This document shows positions 44,861 to 53,649 of a stretch of 64,000 bases of DNA, in pieces. The notes under the pieces are model-generated. The model saw nothing but the letters and a program-made list of their open reading frames with translations, made no database searches and was not told the origin of the DNA. Source of the DNA: Cognatundibacterium luofuense. GTDB lineage: Bacteria; Pseudomonadota; Gammaproteobacteria; Burkholderiales; Burkholderiaceae_D. The stretch spans positions 124,001 to 188,000 of the forward strand of contig NZ_JAGSPN010000001.1 of the NCBI RefSeq assembly GCF_018139685.1. The letters run 5' to 3'. Made by a program: the position numbers and the translations under genes. How positions within the stretch are numbered: the first letter of the stretch is position 1; the number at the start of each line of letters is the position of its first letter.

Positions 44861-46069
44861 TTAAGCGCCGAAAGGTAAATCGATTGATGCACTTTGTGCG
44901 GTGAACCACTTCGGTCCCTGTTCCGTCATGTAGAAATGATCTTCCAGACGGACACCGAATTCACCCTCGATACAAATCATCGGCTCATTGCTGAAACACA
45001 TGCCTGCAGCCAGCGGGCGGGTATTGCCGCGCACCAGATAGGTCCACTCATGAATATCCAGACCGATGCCGTGACCGGTACGGTGCGGCAGGCCGGGCAG
45101 ACGGTAGTCCGGGCCGAAACCGGCTGCTTCCAGCACACGGCGTGCTGCAGCATCCACCTGTTCGCAAGGCACACCGATTTGTGCGGTTTCAAATGCAATG
45201 GCTTGCGCTTCTTTTTCCAGATTCCAGATCTCGCGCTGACGTGCAGTCGGATTGCCAAACACATAGCTGCGGGTAATGTCGGAATGGTACTGACCGACTT
45301 TGCAACCGGTGTCGATGAGCACATTGTCACCTTCGCGCAAATACTGAGCACCATCCGGGCCGTGTGGCATCGCTGTCATTTCGCCGAAACTGACGATACA
45401 GAAAGTGGACGGGCTGGCACCGTAAGCACGGTGTGCGCGGTCGATAAATTCCGCCACTTCAAACGAAGAAATTCCTTCGCGCAAAATGCGTGCGGCACGG
45501 CGCTGTACATCGAGGGTGATATTTTTGGCTTTCTGCATCAGCGCCAGTTCGGCGGCGGATTTGTGCATACGGCATTCAGCAGTAATGCACATGCCATTGA
45601 TCAGCGGCTGATCCGGGATTGCCTGACGTAAAGCATCGAACACAAAAAACTGTGCAGCTTCGTCAAGTGCCAGCGGACCACGGGTGCAACCCAGATCCTG
45701 CAGCCAGCCTTTGACGGTCAGTGCCGGATTGACTTCTTCATCCCACAAGCGGATTTCAGCTTTATCGCCCAGGGTTTCGCGTAATTTGGATTCTTCAAAG
45801 GTCGGTGTGACAAACACCACGCGCGCTTCCGGTGTGATGATGGCGGCGGTTAAACGCTCACTGGCATACCAGCGCAAACCGGTGAAGTAATACAGGCTGG
45901 TACCGGCTGGCAGGATCAGTGCGGCCACGCCTTGTTCACGCATCAGGCGCGCTGCTTTTGCTACCCGTGCTGCGAATTCGGAAGGCTGAATCAGAATGAC
46001 ATCCGACATATCAGCGCGGATGCCGGCCAGTTCCTGTTCTGCGGTCGAGCCGCCAATTTGCAATGTCAT
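44861..46069 (-). CDS. M24 family Xaa-Pro peptidase (second copy)
   Basis: A 402-residue M24 peptidase with metal ligands in VLIDTGCKVGQYHSDITRSY (two Asp), RTGHGIGL (His), SNEPMI (Glu) and RLEDHF (Glu). The start at 46069 has AAGGGA upstream; a second ATG lies at 46009. It is more like the aminopeptidase P/ectoine-hydrolase branch than its neighbour at 42626. It is transcribed upstream of the dehydratase operon with a terminator between, and probably serves the same proline/hydroxyproline peptide pathway. Confidence 0.85.
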   Translation of the reverse strand: MTLQIGGSTAEQELAGIRADMSDVILIQPSEFAARVAKAARLMREQGVAALILPAGTSLYYFTGLRWYASERLTAAIITPEARVVFVTPTFEESKLRETLGDKAEIRLWDEEVNPALTVKGWLQDLGCTRGPLALDEAAQFFVFDALRQAIPDQPLINGMCITAECRMHKSAAELALMQKAKNITLDVQRRAARILREGISSFEVAEFIDRAHRAYGASPSTFCIVSFGEMTAMPHGPDGAQYLREGDNVLIDTGCKVGQYHSDITRSYVFGNPTARQREIWNLEKEAQAIAFETAQIGVPCEQVDAAARRVLEAAGFGPDYRLPGLPHRTGHGIGLDIHEWTYLVRGNTRPLAAGMCFSNEPMICIEGEFGVRLEDHFYMTEQGPKWFTAQSASIDLPFGA

Positions 46070-46205
46070 GCTTATCCCTTTTTCAGACGTCTTGAGAGGG
46101 TCTGAGCATAGGCCTGATGCTGTGTTATGTCTTGTGATTTTTCTTTTTCAAAATGCGTAAATCTGCATAGTTGCAACGGGGGAAAATCACCGCGCCGCAC
46201 AATTT

Positions 46206-46766
46206 TCATTCACGAATTGCTTCGATATCGAAACTCAGCGCCATTTCATCGCTGACGAAGGGAGCATAGCGTCCCATGCCGAAACCACTGCGTTTAATGG
46301 TCGTTTCTCCGTTCGCACCGCATGCCTGACGCAGGTACAGCAGCATCCAGCGGCAATGAAAATGGGTGATTTTCAAGCTGACCGGTTTTTCTGTATCGCG
46401 TATGCGCAGCACGCCATCCACCTGCTTCAGTTGCTCGCCGTCAAACTGCATCGCCGTGCTGCGAAACAGAATCTGCGGGTAACGCTCGGCATCAAAAAAT
46501 GCAGAAGACAACAGCGTTTTGTCGAACAAAGCAGTGCCGGTGCGGACTGAGCTGACCTCAATCTGTAATTCCACCGTACCGCGTTGCGCTGCGGTGTCCA
46601 GTTCCAGCCATCCGCTGTGTTTTTCAAATTTCCCCTGCTGTTGCGACAAACCCCAGTGCAGATAAGAAAAGCGCGTGGCGGTGTGTTCCGGATCAATCCG
46701 GTAACGGTCAGCCGCCAGACTGCTGTTGCACAGCAATAGCAACATGCATACCGGAAAGAATTTCAT
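46206..46766 (-). CDS. YceI-family periplasmic lipid-binding protein
   Basis: The start at 46766 gives a signal peptide (MKFFPVCMLLLLCNSSLAA) and 186 residues; the upstream open frame has no support. The YceI lipocalin-like fold is shown by YRIDPEHTATRFSYLHWGLS, a SSAFFDAERYPQILFRST block and GFGMGRYAPFVSDEMALSFD. YceI proteins bind polyisoprenoids or amphiphiles in the periplasm. The gene is divergent from the collagenase-like gene, with about 130 bp between the starts. Confidence 0.88.
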   Translation of the reverse strand: MKFFPVCMLLLLCNSSLAADRYRIDPEHTATRFSYLHWGLSQQQGKFEKHSGWLELDTAAQRGTVELQIEVSSVRTGTALFDKTLLSSAFFDAERYPQILFRSTAMQFDGEQLKQVDGVLRIRDTEKPVSLKITHFHCRWMLLYLRQACGANGETTIKRSGFGMGRYAPFVSDEMALSFDIEAIRE

Positions 46767-46899
46767 ACCTAGCCCCGTCAGTGTGGTCAGCGATGTGCGC
46801 TGCAAAACATCATGGGCGATATTTTTATACCGGTAAATACGCATTTCAGATATATTAAAAAAATATGTGTAGTGACTATTTAACCCATCAGGAGTCTTT

Positions 46900-47808
46900 A
46901 TGAAGTCAACATTCTGGCTGTTACTCGGTTTCAGCAGCCTCACCGCCATGGCGCATGCAGCCGGTACACCGGTCGTCAAAGATGCTTCGTTACCGCCAGC
47001 CAAGAAAGTTTTGTCGCACGTGTATCCTTGCAGCAAAACACTGGTACTGCGCTCACAAGCGCTGGCGCGTGAACAGGAAAAAGAAGCCTGCGCGATGCTG
47101 GGCAAAGTTGAACAGCGTTTTCACAGCCTGTTCAATACTCAGGGCAAACCGGTCGCGCATGACAATAACACCAGTCTGCGTATGAACATTTATGCAGGAC
47201 GTGATGACTTTGTGAAATACGCCGGTTCGCACTTCGATATGCCGGTCGATAACGGCGGTATGTATCTGGAAGGTTTGCCGGACGTCAAAGGCAATCAGGC
47301 GGAATTTGTCGCTTATCAGCGCAAAGATGGTTCCATCCACAATCTGAGCCATGAATTCACGCATTATCTGGATGGCCGTTTCAATATTCACGGCGATTTC
47401 TGCGCAGGCCTGCATGATTCGCATGATGCGCCGGAAAACTGCCCGAAACCGGCACCGGACACGCCTTACCTGATCTGGTGGACAGAAGGCATCGCAGAAT
47501 ACGTGGCGCATGGCGATAACAATGAACGCGCAGTCAAAGCAGCATCGCAAAAAACCTATTCAATGAGCCAGTTATTTGACACCGGTTATCTGAAAAACGG
47601 TGGCACAGACCGTGTCTATATCTGGGGCTATCTGGGTGCGCGCTACATGATGGAAAAACAGCGCGACAAAGTCGAGCAATTGCTGAGCTTCACACGCAAA
47701 GGCGATATGCCGCGCGCGCAGGCGCTGATGCGTCAGTGGGGCACGAGCATGGATGCCGATTTCGCAGCGTGGCTGGATGCGCTGAAACCGGCGGAAGCGG
47801 CAAAGTAA
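46900..47808 (+). CDS. Secreted M9-type collagenase-like metalloprotease
   Basis: This 302-residue protein has a signal peptide (MKSTFWLLLGFSSLTAMAHA) and a single catalytic domain. The zinc motif HEFTH (151-155) continues as YLDGRF, and the third ligand Glu196 is in IWWTEGIAEYVA; both blocks are typical of peptidase family M9 (Vibrio/Clostridium collagenases). It is far shorter than classic collagenases, lacking activator and collagen-binding domains. It lies next to genes for proline-peptide cleavage and hydroxyproline breakdown, which supports a role in collagen or gelatin use. Confidence 0.8.
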   Translation: MKSTFWLLLGFSSLTAMAHAAGTPVVKDASLPPAKKVLSHVYPCSKTLVLRSQALAREQEKEACAMLGKVEQRFHSLFNTQGKPVAHDNNTSLRMNIYAGRDDFVKYAGSHFDMPVDNGGMYLEGLPDVKGNQAEFVAYQRKDGSIHNLSHEFTHYLDGRFNIHGDFCAGLHDSHDAPENCPKPAPDTPYLIWWTEGIAEYVAHGDNNERAVKAASQKTYSMSQLFDTGYLKNGGTDRVYIWGYLGARYMMEKQRDKVEQLLSFTRKGDMPRAQALMRQWGTSMDADFAAWLDALKPAEAAK

Positions 47809-47858
47809 GCGCAGTCAACATCAGGATGACGACCGTTGAACCGGCTGTCATCCTTCAG

Positions 47859-47892
47859 CAGCGCAGCGCATCAGACGCTGCGCTGTGTTTTG
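47859..47892 (+). terminator. Terminator after the collagenase-like gene
   Basis: Stem CAGCGCAGCG (47859-47868) and CGCTGCGCTG (47876-47885), followed by TGTTTT. A weaker stem (AGGATGAC/GTCATCCT) precedes it. Confidence 0.7.
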
Positions 47893-48466
47893 GTGCATAC
47901 GATTTGCGCCACCGGTCTGCGTTGCCTGAAGCGGCGCCAACGATTCAGGCCTGATCATTACGCTGATTTCCGACCGGCAATGCCCGTGTTTGCACTTGCT
48001 GCACAAGCCGGCTGTAGCAGCAGCGATTTGTGCTGTTGTGCAGCGTCATCAGTGCGTCATACCTGCTGGTCATAATCATCTCTTGTCTGTCGCTTTGCGG
48101 TGTTCTGCAGGGAAACCTTGTCACTGTGCTTTCATTCCTGTTGCATTCAGGACATATTCATCAAAAAAAGTCCCGGCTTAACGGATGGAATCCGCATGCA
48201 GCAGGGCTGACCGGTGTAAGCTTGTTACAATTTGGCAGAACACGAGAATTGCCAGAAAAGCTGAGAACTTGCCTGTAACGGATGCTAAAACCTGCTTTCA
48301 GGTTATAAGCAAATTCAAAATAACAAGAATGCCGCCGCAGCAATTTCTTATTGGTCAGTATTCCGGACGTACAGCGTCTCAGGTGTGCTTGCCGTTCGTA
48401 TTAATTTCTTGTGCTGCTGCCTGATTCGGCGGCGGTGCAGGCAGAGTTTGCCGCTAATCGACATTT
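47893..48466. other. Intergenic region before the dCache-GGDEF gene
   Basis: About 570 bp without a convincing gene. A short stem-loop, ACCTG-CTTT-CAGGT, lies at about 48290-48303. The GGDEF promoter is expected here. Nothing else is recognised. Confidence 0.45.
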
Positions 48467-50176
48467 ATGAGTCGCACTTCGTTACGCCGGGAGTTAGTCG
48501 TACCGATCACCGTACTGGTGATCAGCGTTTCTGCGGCTATTGCCTGGGTTTCCATGAAAGCCGGAACCGATGCGGTGTACACGCTGACCCAGCGCGTACT
48601 GACCGATATGGTTAACCGCATCAATTTATCCACTGAAAAACATCTGGATGGCGCACTGACTGCGCTTGAATCGGTGGCGCCGAGTCCCTCGCGGGTTCCG
48701 GCGGCCCAGTCATTCAGCACCGACATGCGCGGGCTGGAAGAAAAATTCTGGGCGGCCAGCGGCTTGTTCATGGATGTGAACAATTACGTGTACTTCGGCG
48801 GCAAAGACGGGCGCTTTGTCGGCGTGTACCGGATTTCCCGTAATGAGGTGCAATTGTTCTGGCGTGAGCCTGAATGGGATCACCGCGAAGTGTACCGCGT
48901 GGCCGGTGTCGGTGACCGTTCTGTACAAATTCGTCAGGATCAGTTTGATCCGCGCAAACGCCCGTGGTATCAGCAGGCTATGAATTCGGAAGCGCCGGTC
49001 TGGTCGAAAATTTATAACAACTTTTCTTTCCATTATCCGACGATTACGCTGGCCAAATCCGTGTACCAGAAAAATCACGAATTTGCCGGTGTCGTGGCAA
49101 CCGATGTGACGCTGAAAGAATTATCCAGCTTCCTCGGTAAGCTGGAAATCAGTAAAAACAGTGTGGCGTATATCGTTGATGCCGATGGCTATATCGTCGC
49201 CACGTCCGGTAAAGAATTGCCGGAACGTGTGGTCAACGGCTTGCCGGAACGCATGCGCGCGATGGATATGAAAACCCGTCTTATCAGCGATACCTTCCGC
49301 CAGATTGGTCACCATCAGGCCAATAAAGATGCGACCTATGCACTGGAACTGGATATCGGTACGGTCGATGTCGCGGTTTCGCCGCTGGGGCAAAAGCAGG
49401 GCTTAAACTGGCAGACGATTGTGGCGGTGCCGCGTGCGGATTTCATGAGCAGCATTAATCAGGGCTTTTTCCAGAGCGTGGTGATTGCGGTTGCCTGCAT
49501 TATTTTCGCGCTGACCATCGGTCTGGCGATTGTGGAACGGGTGATCCGCGATGTGCGCAAACTGACTTCAGCAGCAGAAAAATTCGGTAATGGTGAACCG
49601 ATGCCGAAGCTGGACATCCGTCGTACCGATGAAATCGGGATTCTTGCGCAAACCTTCACGGAAATGGAAAATAAACTGCGTTTTGACAAACTGACGCAGG
49701 TAGCCAACCGTGAATCCCTGTTTGCCCAGATCAACCATCTGCAGCAAATGGCAGAAGAAAATCCGGATGTGGAAATCGGTTACACCCTGTTGTTTGTGGA
49801 TCTGGACCGCTTCAAGCAAGTCAACGATAACTACGGTCACGATGCCGGTGACAAAGTGCTGGTGATCATTGCTGCGCGTCTGCGTGCCGCGATACGCGAT
49901 ACCGATGAAGTGGCGCGTTACGGCGGCGATGAATTTGTCCTGCTGATCAAAGATACCCGCCATGCGATCGATATTGATCATATGGTCGATAAAATTTCCG
50001 CGGTGGTGGAAGAGCCGATTGCGCTGGAAAATGCGGTGGTGGATGTCGGCGCGTCGATAGGCTGGGCCAGCTTCCCTGAAGACGGTGACGACTATATGCG
50101 TCTGATCAAAATCGCTGACAGCCGTATGTACAACCGCAAACGCGACCGTAAATCGCAGAAGATTCAGCTGGTGTAA
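48467..50176 (+). CDS. Membrane diguanylate cyclase with dCache-type sensor
   Basis: The 569-residue protein has a first membrane helix (about residues 11-31), a large periplasmic sensor of dCache type (FGGKDGRFVGVYR, then DPRKRPWYQQAMNS, the usual small-molecule-binding layout), a second helix near 337-357, HAMP, and GGDEF. The active site is intact (RYGGDEFVLL) and an inhibitory I-site RDTD lies five residues upstream. It should make c-di-GMP in response to an external ligand. It is the first of three neighbouring GGDEF genes. Confidence 0.9.
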   Translation: MSRTSLRRELVVPITVLVISVSAAIAWVSMKAGTDAVYTLTQRVLTDMVNRINLSTEKHLDGALTALESVAPSPSRVPAAQSFSTDMRGLEEKFWAASGLFMDVNNYVYFGGKDGRFVGVYRISRNEVQLFWREPEWDHREVYRVAGVGDRSVQIRQDQFDPRKRPWYQQAMNSEAPVWSKIYNNFSFHYPTITLAKSVYQKNHEFAGVVATDVTLKELSSFLGKLEISKNSVAYIVDADGYIVATSGKELPERVVNGLPERMRAMDMKTRLISDTFRQIGHHQANKDATYALELDIGTVDVAVSPLGQKQGLNWQTIVAVPRADFMSSINQGFFQSVVIAVACIIFALTIGLAIVERVIRDVRKLTSAAEKFGNGEPMPKLDIRRTDEIGILAQTFTEMENKLRFDKLTQVANRESLFAQINHLQQMAEENPDVEIGYTLLFVDLDRFKQVNDNYGHDAGDKVLVIIAARLRAAIRDTDEVARYGGDEFVLLIKDTRHAIDIDHMVDKISAVVEEPIALENAVVDVGASIGWASFPEDGDDYMRLIKIADSRMYNRKRDRKSQKIQLV

Positions 50177-50282
50177 GACGGACCTCACCTGCCGGTTACG
50201 ATTGAAAAAGCAACGACAAAAACAGCAGCAAAGACACCGAAAAACACCAGAAAACACCGGAATAAACACTGGTAAAAACCAC

Positions 50283-50323
50283 AAAAAAAAGCACCGTATC
50301 CTGATCAGGAACGGTGCTTTTTT
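50283..50323. terminator. Bidirectional terminator after the dCache-GGDEF gene
   Basis: Stem GCACCGT (50291-50297) and ACGGTGC (50311-50317), with A8 before and TTTTTTGTTT after. It is active for the plus strand and probably also for the minus-strand gene that ends at 50499. Confidence 0.85.
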
Positions 50324-50387
50324 GTTTCTGATGTGCCGTGCGCCGGTTGTCAGAACGGCGCAGAATGCTGCCAGCGGCCTGAAAATG

Positions 50388-50475
50388 CCTCAAATGCGGA
50401 GTTCAGCACAGCGATCCGGCTGTCGTCGGCAGAAAGTCCGGGCCTCCGTGATTGCTCGGTGACGATAGCTGCACA
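50388..50475 (-). repeat. Intergenic repeat family, copy C
   Basis: Reverse orientation. On the minus strand it carries GACTTTCTGCCGACGAC, then AGCCGGATCGCTGTGCTGAA and CCGCATTTGAG, as in copy B. It lies between convergent GGDEF genes. Confidence 0.85.
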
Positions 50476-50498
50476 GTAACGCCGTCCGGTGAGCCGCT

Positions 50499-52025
50499 TC
50501 AGGTGGCGGGCGTCATGCTGCGCAGACTGGCTTCGGCGTGGTGCAGTAAGCCAGCAGCATCGTTGCCATGCATCTCACTGCAAGCGATGCCGGTGCGCCA
50601 CTGACCACCATCGCCGCCAGACTCCCTAGCTGCCTGCGTTTGCATCTGTGTCTGCCATTGCCGCAGGTAAGCAGTCGCTTCCGCTGTATCGCAAGCCGGT
50701 AACAGCAAGGCGAAGCAGGCTTCCGTGACCCGCGCCGGTCGCGCGAACTGCGTTCCCAGACACTGGCTGAGTTGCCGTGCATACTGCATCAGCCATTGCT
50801 CCGCCGCTTCGCTGCCATCCTGCAGGCGGACTTGCCAGTAATGCTGCGGTTCAATCAGCGCGATGCTGAGGCGCGGCGGCCCGTCCTGTTGCTGACGGGC
50901 GCTGCGGATCGCTTCTTCCGTCATTTGCAGAAAGCGCGCACGGTTCGGCAAGCCGGTCAGCGGGTCTTGCCAGAGCTGATGCTGCAATTGCTGATGCTGT
51001 TGTTGCAGCGAGCTGCGCAGGGCATCGGCATGGGTGACGATTTCCTGCATTTCTTCCGGCATTTCCATTGCTTCCGGTGCGCCGTAACTGCCGCCGCGCA
51101 GCCGGATTAAGCGTTCGCTGATGTGCTGTATCCAGTTTTCCAGTTGTGTAATGCTGAACAAGGTCAGGATCGCAGCGGCAAATAATCCGGTCAGCGCGGC
51201 AATCAGAATGCAGCGCTGTAACAGCAGCAAAGGCCCCGTCACTGGTGCGACAGGGGTTTGCAGCAGCAAGGTATGCTGTGCTTTCGGGTCCGAAGGCAGC
51301 GCGAGTTGCCGCGTACCGAAATCCCGTCGTTCCAGCTGTAGCTGCAGCGTGGACAAATCCTGCGGCGCATCGCTGAGGATTTCCGTCAGTTGCTGTCTGC
51401 GCGCTGCCGGTAAAGTGGACTGACTGACTTGCCAGGGTTTGGTGCCAGCTTTGCGTAACAGGCTCAGATGGTTGCCGGACAGTTGCGACACTGGCTGCAG
51501 CAGTGCATCGGTTACCGGTTTTGCCAGCACGACCTTCACGCCGTCCGCCGTCACAGAAACGGATTGCGCACCCAGCATGGCGGTGCTGCCGGACAATAAC
51601 CAGCCGCCGCTGGCCGCCGGTTGTGCCCGCATCCAGCCTTGCCAGTCGTTTTGCAGACCATGCGCCAGACTGTCGCTGCTGGCATACAGCAACTCTCCCT
51701 GAGCATCCACCAGCACAGCCAGCGTGGCTTGCTGCTGTGCGGCGTGGCGTATCAGGGCGGGGACAATGGTTTCTGCGCGGCGTTGCTGCACGGCTTGCCG
51801 GAACGATTCATCCGCCGCCAGCAGACTGGCGGCGTTGCTGAGTTGCAGAGTTTGTTGCTGCTCCAGATAACGAAGGCTTTGCTCTGTGCGTTGCAGACTG
51901 GCTTGCGGCACGCTGGTGGCCTGTTCACGTAACTGCCATTCCGCCAGCAGCCACAAAGGCAGGCTTAGTCCGGTCACCAGACCGCAGGTGATTGTGAGTA
52001 AGCGACGTTGCAAACGTAAAGGCAT
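50499..52025 (-). CDS. Membrane protein with degenerate GGDEF domain
   Basis: The start at 52025 gives MPLRLQRRLLTITCGLVTGL with a membrane helix at once; the product has 508 residues. There is a periplasmic segment (about 30-250), a second helix (about 263-285), and a C-terminal GGDEF fold that begins normally (DPLTGLPNRARFLQM) but has lost the active-site loop (ARVTEACFALLLP in its place). It cannot be a diguanylate cyclase and may be a receptor or scaffold. It is Gln-rich and transcribed opposite to the two active GGDEF genes around it. Confidence 0.75.
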   Translation of the reverse strand: MPLRLQRRLLTITCGLVTGLSLPLWLLAEWQLREQATSVPQASLQRTEQSLRYLEQQQTLQLSNAASLLAADESFRQAVQQRRAETIVPALIRHAAQQQATLAVLVDAQGELLYASSDSLAHGLQNDWQGWMRAQPAASGGWLLSGSTAMLGAQSVSVTADGVKVVLAKPVTDALLQPVSQLSGNHLSLLRKAGTKPWQVSQSTLPAARRQQLTEILSDAPQDLSTLQLQLERRDFGTRQLALPSDPKAQHTLLLQTPVAPVTGPLLLLQRCILIAALTGLFAAAILTLFSITQLENWIQHISERLIRLRGGSYGAPEAMEMPEEMQEIVTHADALRSSLQQQHQQLQHQLWQDPLTGLPNRARFLQMTEEAIRSARQQQDGPPRLSIALIEPQHYWQVRLQDGSEAAEQWLMQYARQLSQCLGTQFARPARVTEACFALLLPACDTAEATAYLRQWQTQMQTQAARESGGDGGQWRTGIACSEMHGNDAAGLLHHAEASLRSMTPAT

Positions 52026-52306
52026 AGTGGCGGCAAATGAGGACAATAGCTGCGATTGTACCGTCGTGCCGGACCGCCTGCCTTGTTGTATTCCCGCACA
52101 ATCCGCTCTTCTCTGTGCAGGATACAGATTTGCCGGAGCTGATCGCGGCACGGAAATGCAGGCGGTCTGATAAATGGTCAGGAGTTCTCAGACTCTTTGA
52201 TTTTAAATAACAAGTTCGTAGCTGAATAATTATCTAATATCCCACTCAGCGCCGTTTGCAAACGGTGTTCGCCCAACGCTTTCCGGATTACATCATTCAG
52301 CACGTT

Positions 52307-53347
52307 ATGGAATCGATTATTCAGTATCTGGTGGAAATGACCGCGCACCGCGATCATGAATTGCTGAACATGTCAGTGGCATCCTCATTGCGTGCGATCA
52401 CGGCGGCGGAAGCAGTCCGTATCTGGGAATGCAACAGCGGCCATCACGGCGTATTGCTGCGCGAACGGGTCATGATCGGTTCCGACGGCGCTTGCGTCGC
52501 ACCGGAAGGCCACGCGGCACGCTGGCGCGCTGTGACGGATTTTCAGGATCTGTACAAAGGACTGGAGGCCGGTTTGCAAGTCATCACCGGTAAAGATCCG
52601 CCGTGTTGTCTGTGGTTGCCGGTCTCCGTCAAAGGGCGTGTGCATACCTGCTTCGAACTGCATTTATGCACGCCGCTGCCGGCAGCATCGCTGGATGTGA
52701 TCCGTGGCATTCTGTTGATTTATCAGAATTATCAAAGCTTACTGAATGACAGTGAGCACGATACGCTGACCGGTTTGCTGAACCGGAAAACCTTTGACGA
52801 CCATTTCACCAAAGTCTTGCGTGCAGACTGGAGCGACCCTGGTTACTCATTGCAGCAACCGCAAGCCTGCCAGCGCCGCAATGCGCCCGATGCGCCGTTG
52901 CACGACTGGCTGGCGATTATTGATATCGACCATTTCAAGCAAGTGAATGACCATTACGGGCATTTATACGGCGATGAAGTGCTGATTCTGATTGCGAACT
53001 TACTGCGCACTTCTTTCCGTCCCGATGACCGCCTGTTCCGCTTCGGCGGCGAAGAATTTGTGGTGTTGCTGCGTCAGGTCAGCAGCGACGATGCACACCG
53101 GATTTTTGAACGTTTCCGCAGCAATGTGGAGATGCAGCATTTTCCGCAGGTCGGGCGCGTCACCGTCAGCACCGGTTACGCCCACATCGATTTGCAGGAA
53201 GCGCCGGTGGCGATCATGGGACGTGCCGATCAGGCCCTGTATCACGCCAAAACCAGTGGCCGTAACTGTGTCTGCAATTACGATCAGTTGCTGCGCCGTG
53301 GTCAGGTACAGCACGAATCCGCCAACGATACCGCTGAATTTTTCTGA
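52307..53347 (+). CDS. Cytosolic diguanylate cyclase (GGEEF)
   Basis: The start ATG at 52307 gives 346 residues; the frame is open upstream with a TTG at 52256, and neither has a good ribosome site. The N-terminal ~145 residues are a soluble GAF-like sensor (MESIIQYLVEMTAHRDHELL...CFELHLCTPL). The GGDEF domain is active: DTLTGLLNRKTFDDHF, IDIDHFKQVNDHYGH, FRFGGEEFVVLL, with an I-site RPDD five residues before GGEEF. It should produce c-di-GMP in the cytoplasm and could feed LapD. Confidence 0.85.
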   Translation: MESIIQYLVEMTAHRDHELLNMSVASSLRAITAAEAVRIWECNSGHHGVLLRERVMIGSDGACVAPEGHAARWRAVTDFQDLYKGLEAGLQVITGKDPPCCLWLPVSVKGRVHTCFELHLCTPLPAASLDVIRGILLIYQNYQSLLNDSEHDTLTGLLNRKTFDDHFTKVLRADWSDPGYSLQQPQACQRRNAPDAPLHDWLAIIDIDHFKQVNDHYGHLYGDEVLILIANLLRTSFRPDDRLFRFGGEEFVVLLRQVSSDDAHRIFERFRSNVEMQHFPQVGRVTVSTGYAHIDLQEAPVAIMGRADQALYHAKTSGRNCVCNYDQLLRRGQVQHESANDTAEFF

Positions 53348-53401
53348 TCTTTAGCGCTTGCCGTACCAGCAGCCGCGCAGGCCGGAAAAGCCCGTTTTTT
53401 G

Positions 53402-53489
53402 CCTCAAATGCGGTGTTCAGCACAGCGATCCGGCGGTCGTCGGCAGAAAGTCCGGCTCTCCGGAAATGCCGGATGACGATCGCTGCACA
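53402..53489 (-). repeat. Intergenic repeat family, copy D
   Basis: Reverse orientation. The minus strand reads GACTTTCTGCCGACGAC, CGCCGGATCGCTGTGCTGAA, CCGCATTTGAG; the left arm TGTGCAGCGATCGTC is a near complement of the right arm. It lies between the convergent GGDEF and EamA genes. Confidence 0.85.
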
Positions 53490-53649
53490 ATCACAATCGC
53501 AGCCACAATCAAAATCACGTTGCCAGATACAAGGTAGAAAACAAAAGCCACCCGCAGGTGGCTCAGTTGGCTGTTGTGGCTTTGCTGATGCAAACCGATT
53601 TTCAGCTGATTTCAGCTCAGTTCGGCGCAGACCGTCTGTTGCATGACCG

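Noticed and set aside
44894-45631. 245-codon plus-strand frame opposite the second M24 gene
   Set aside because: It lies wholly antisense to a clear M24 peptidase and gives a low-quality, His/Cys-rich translation.
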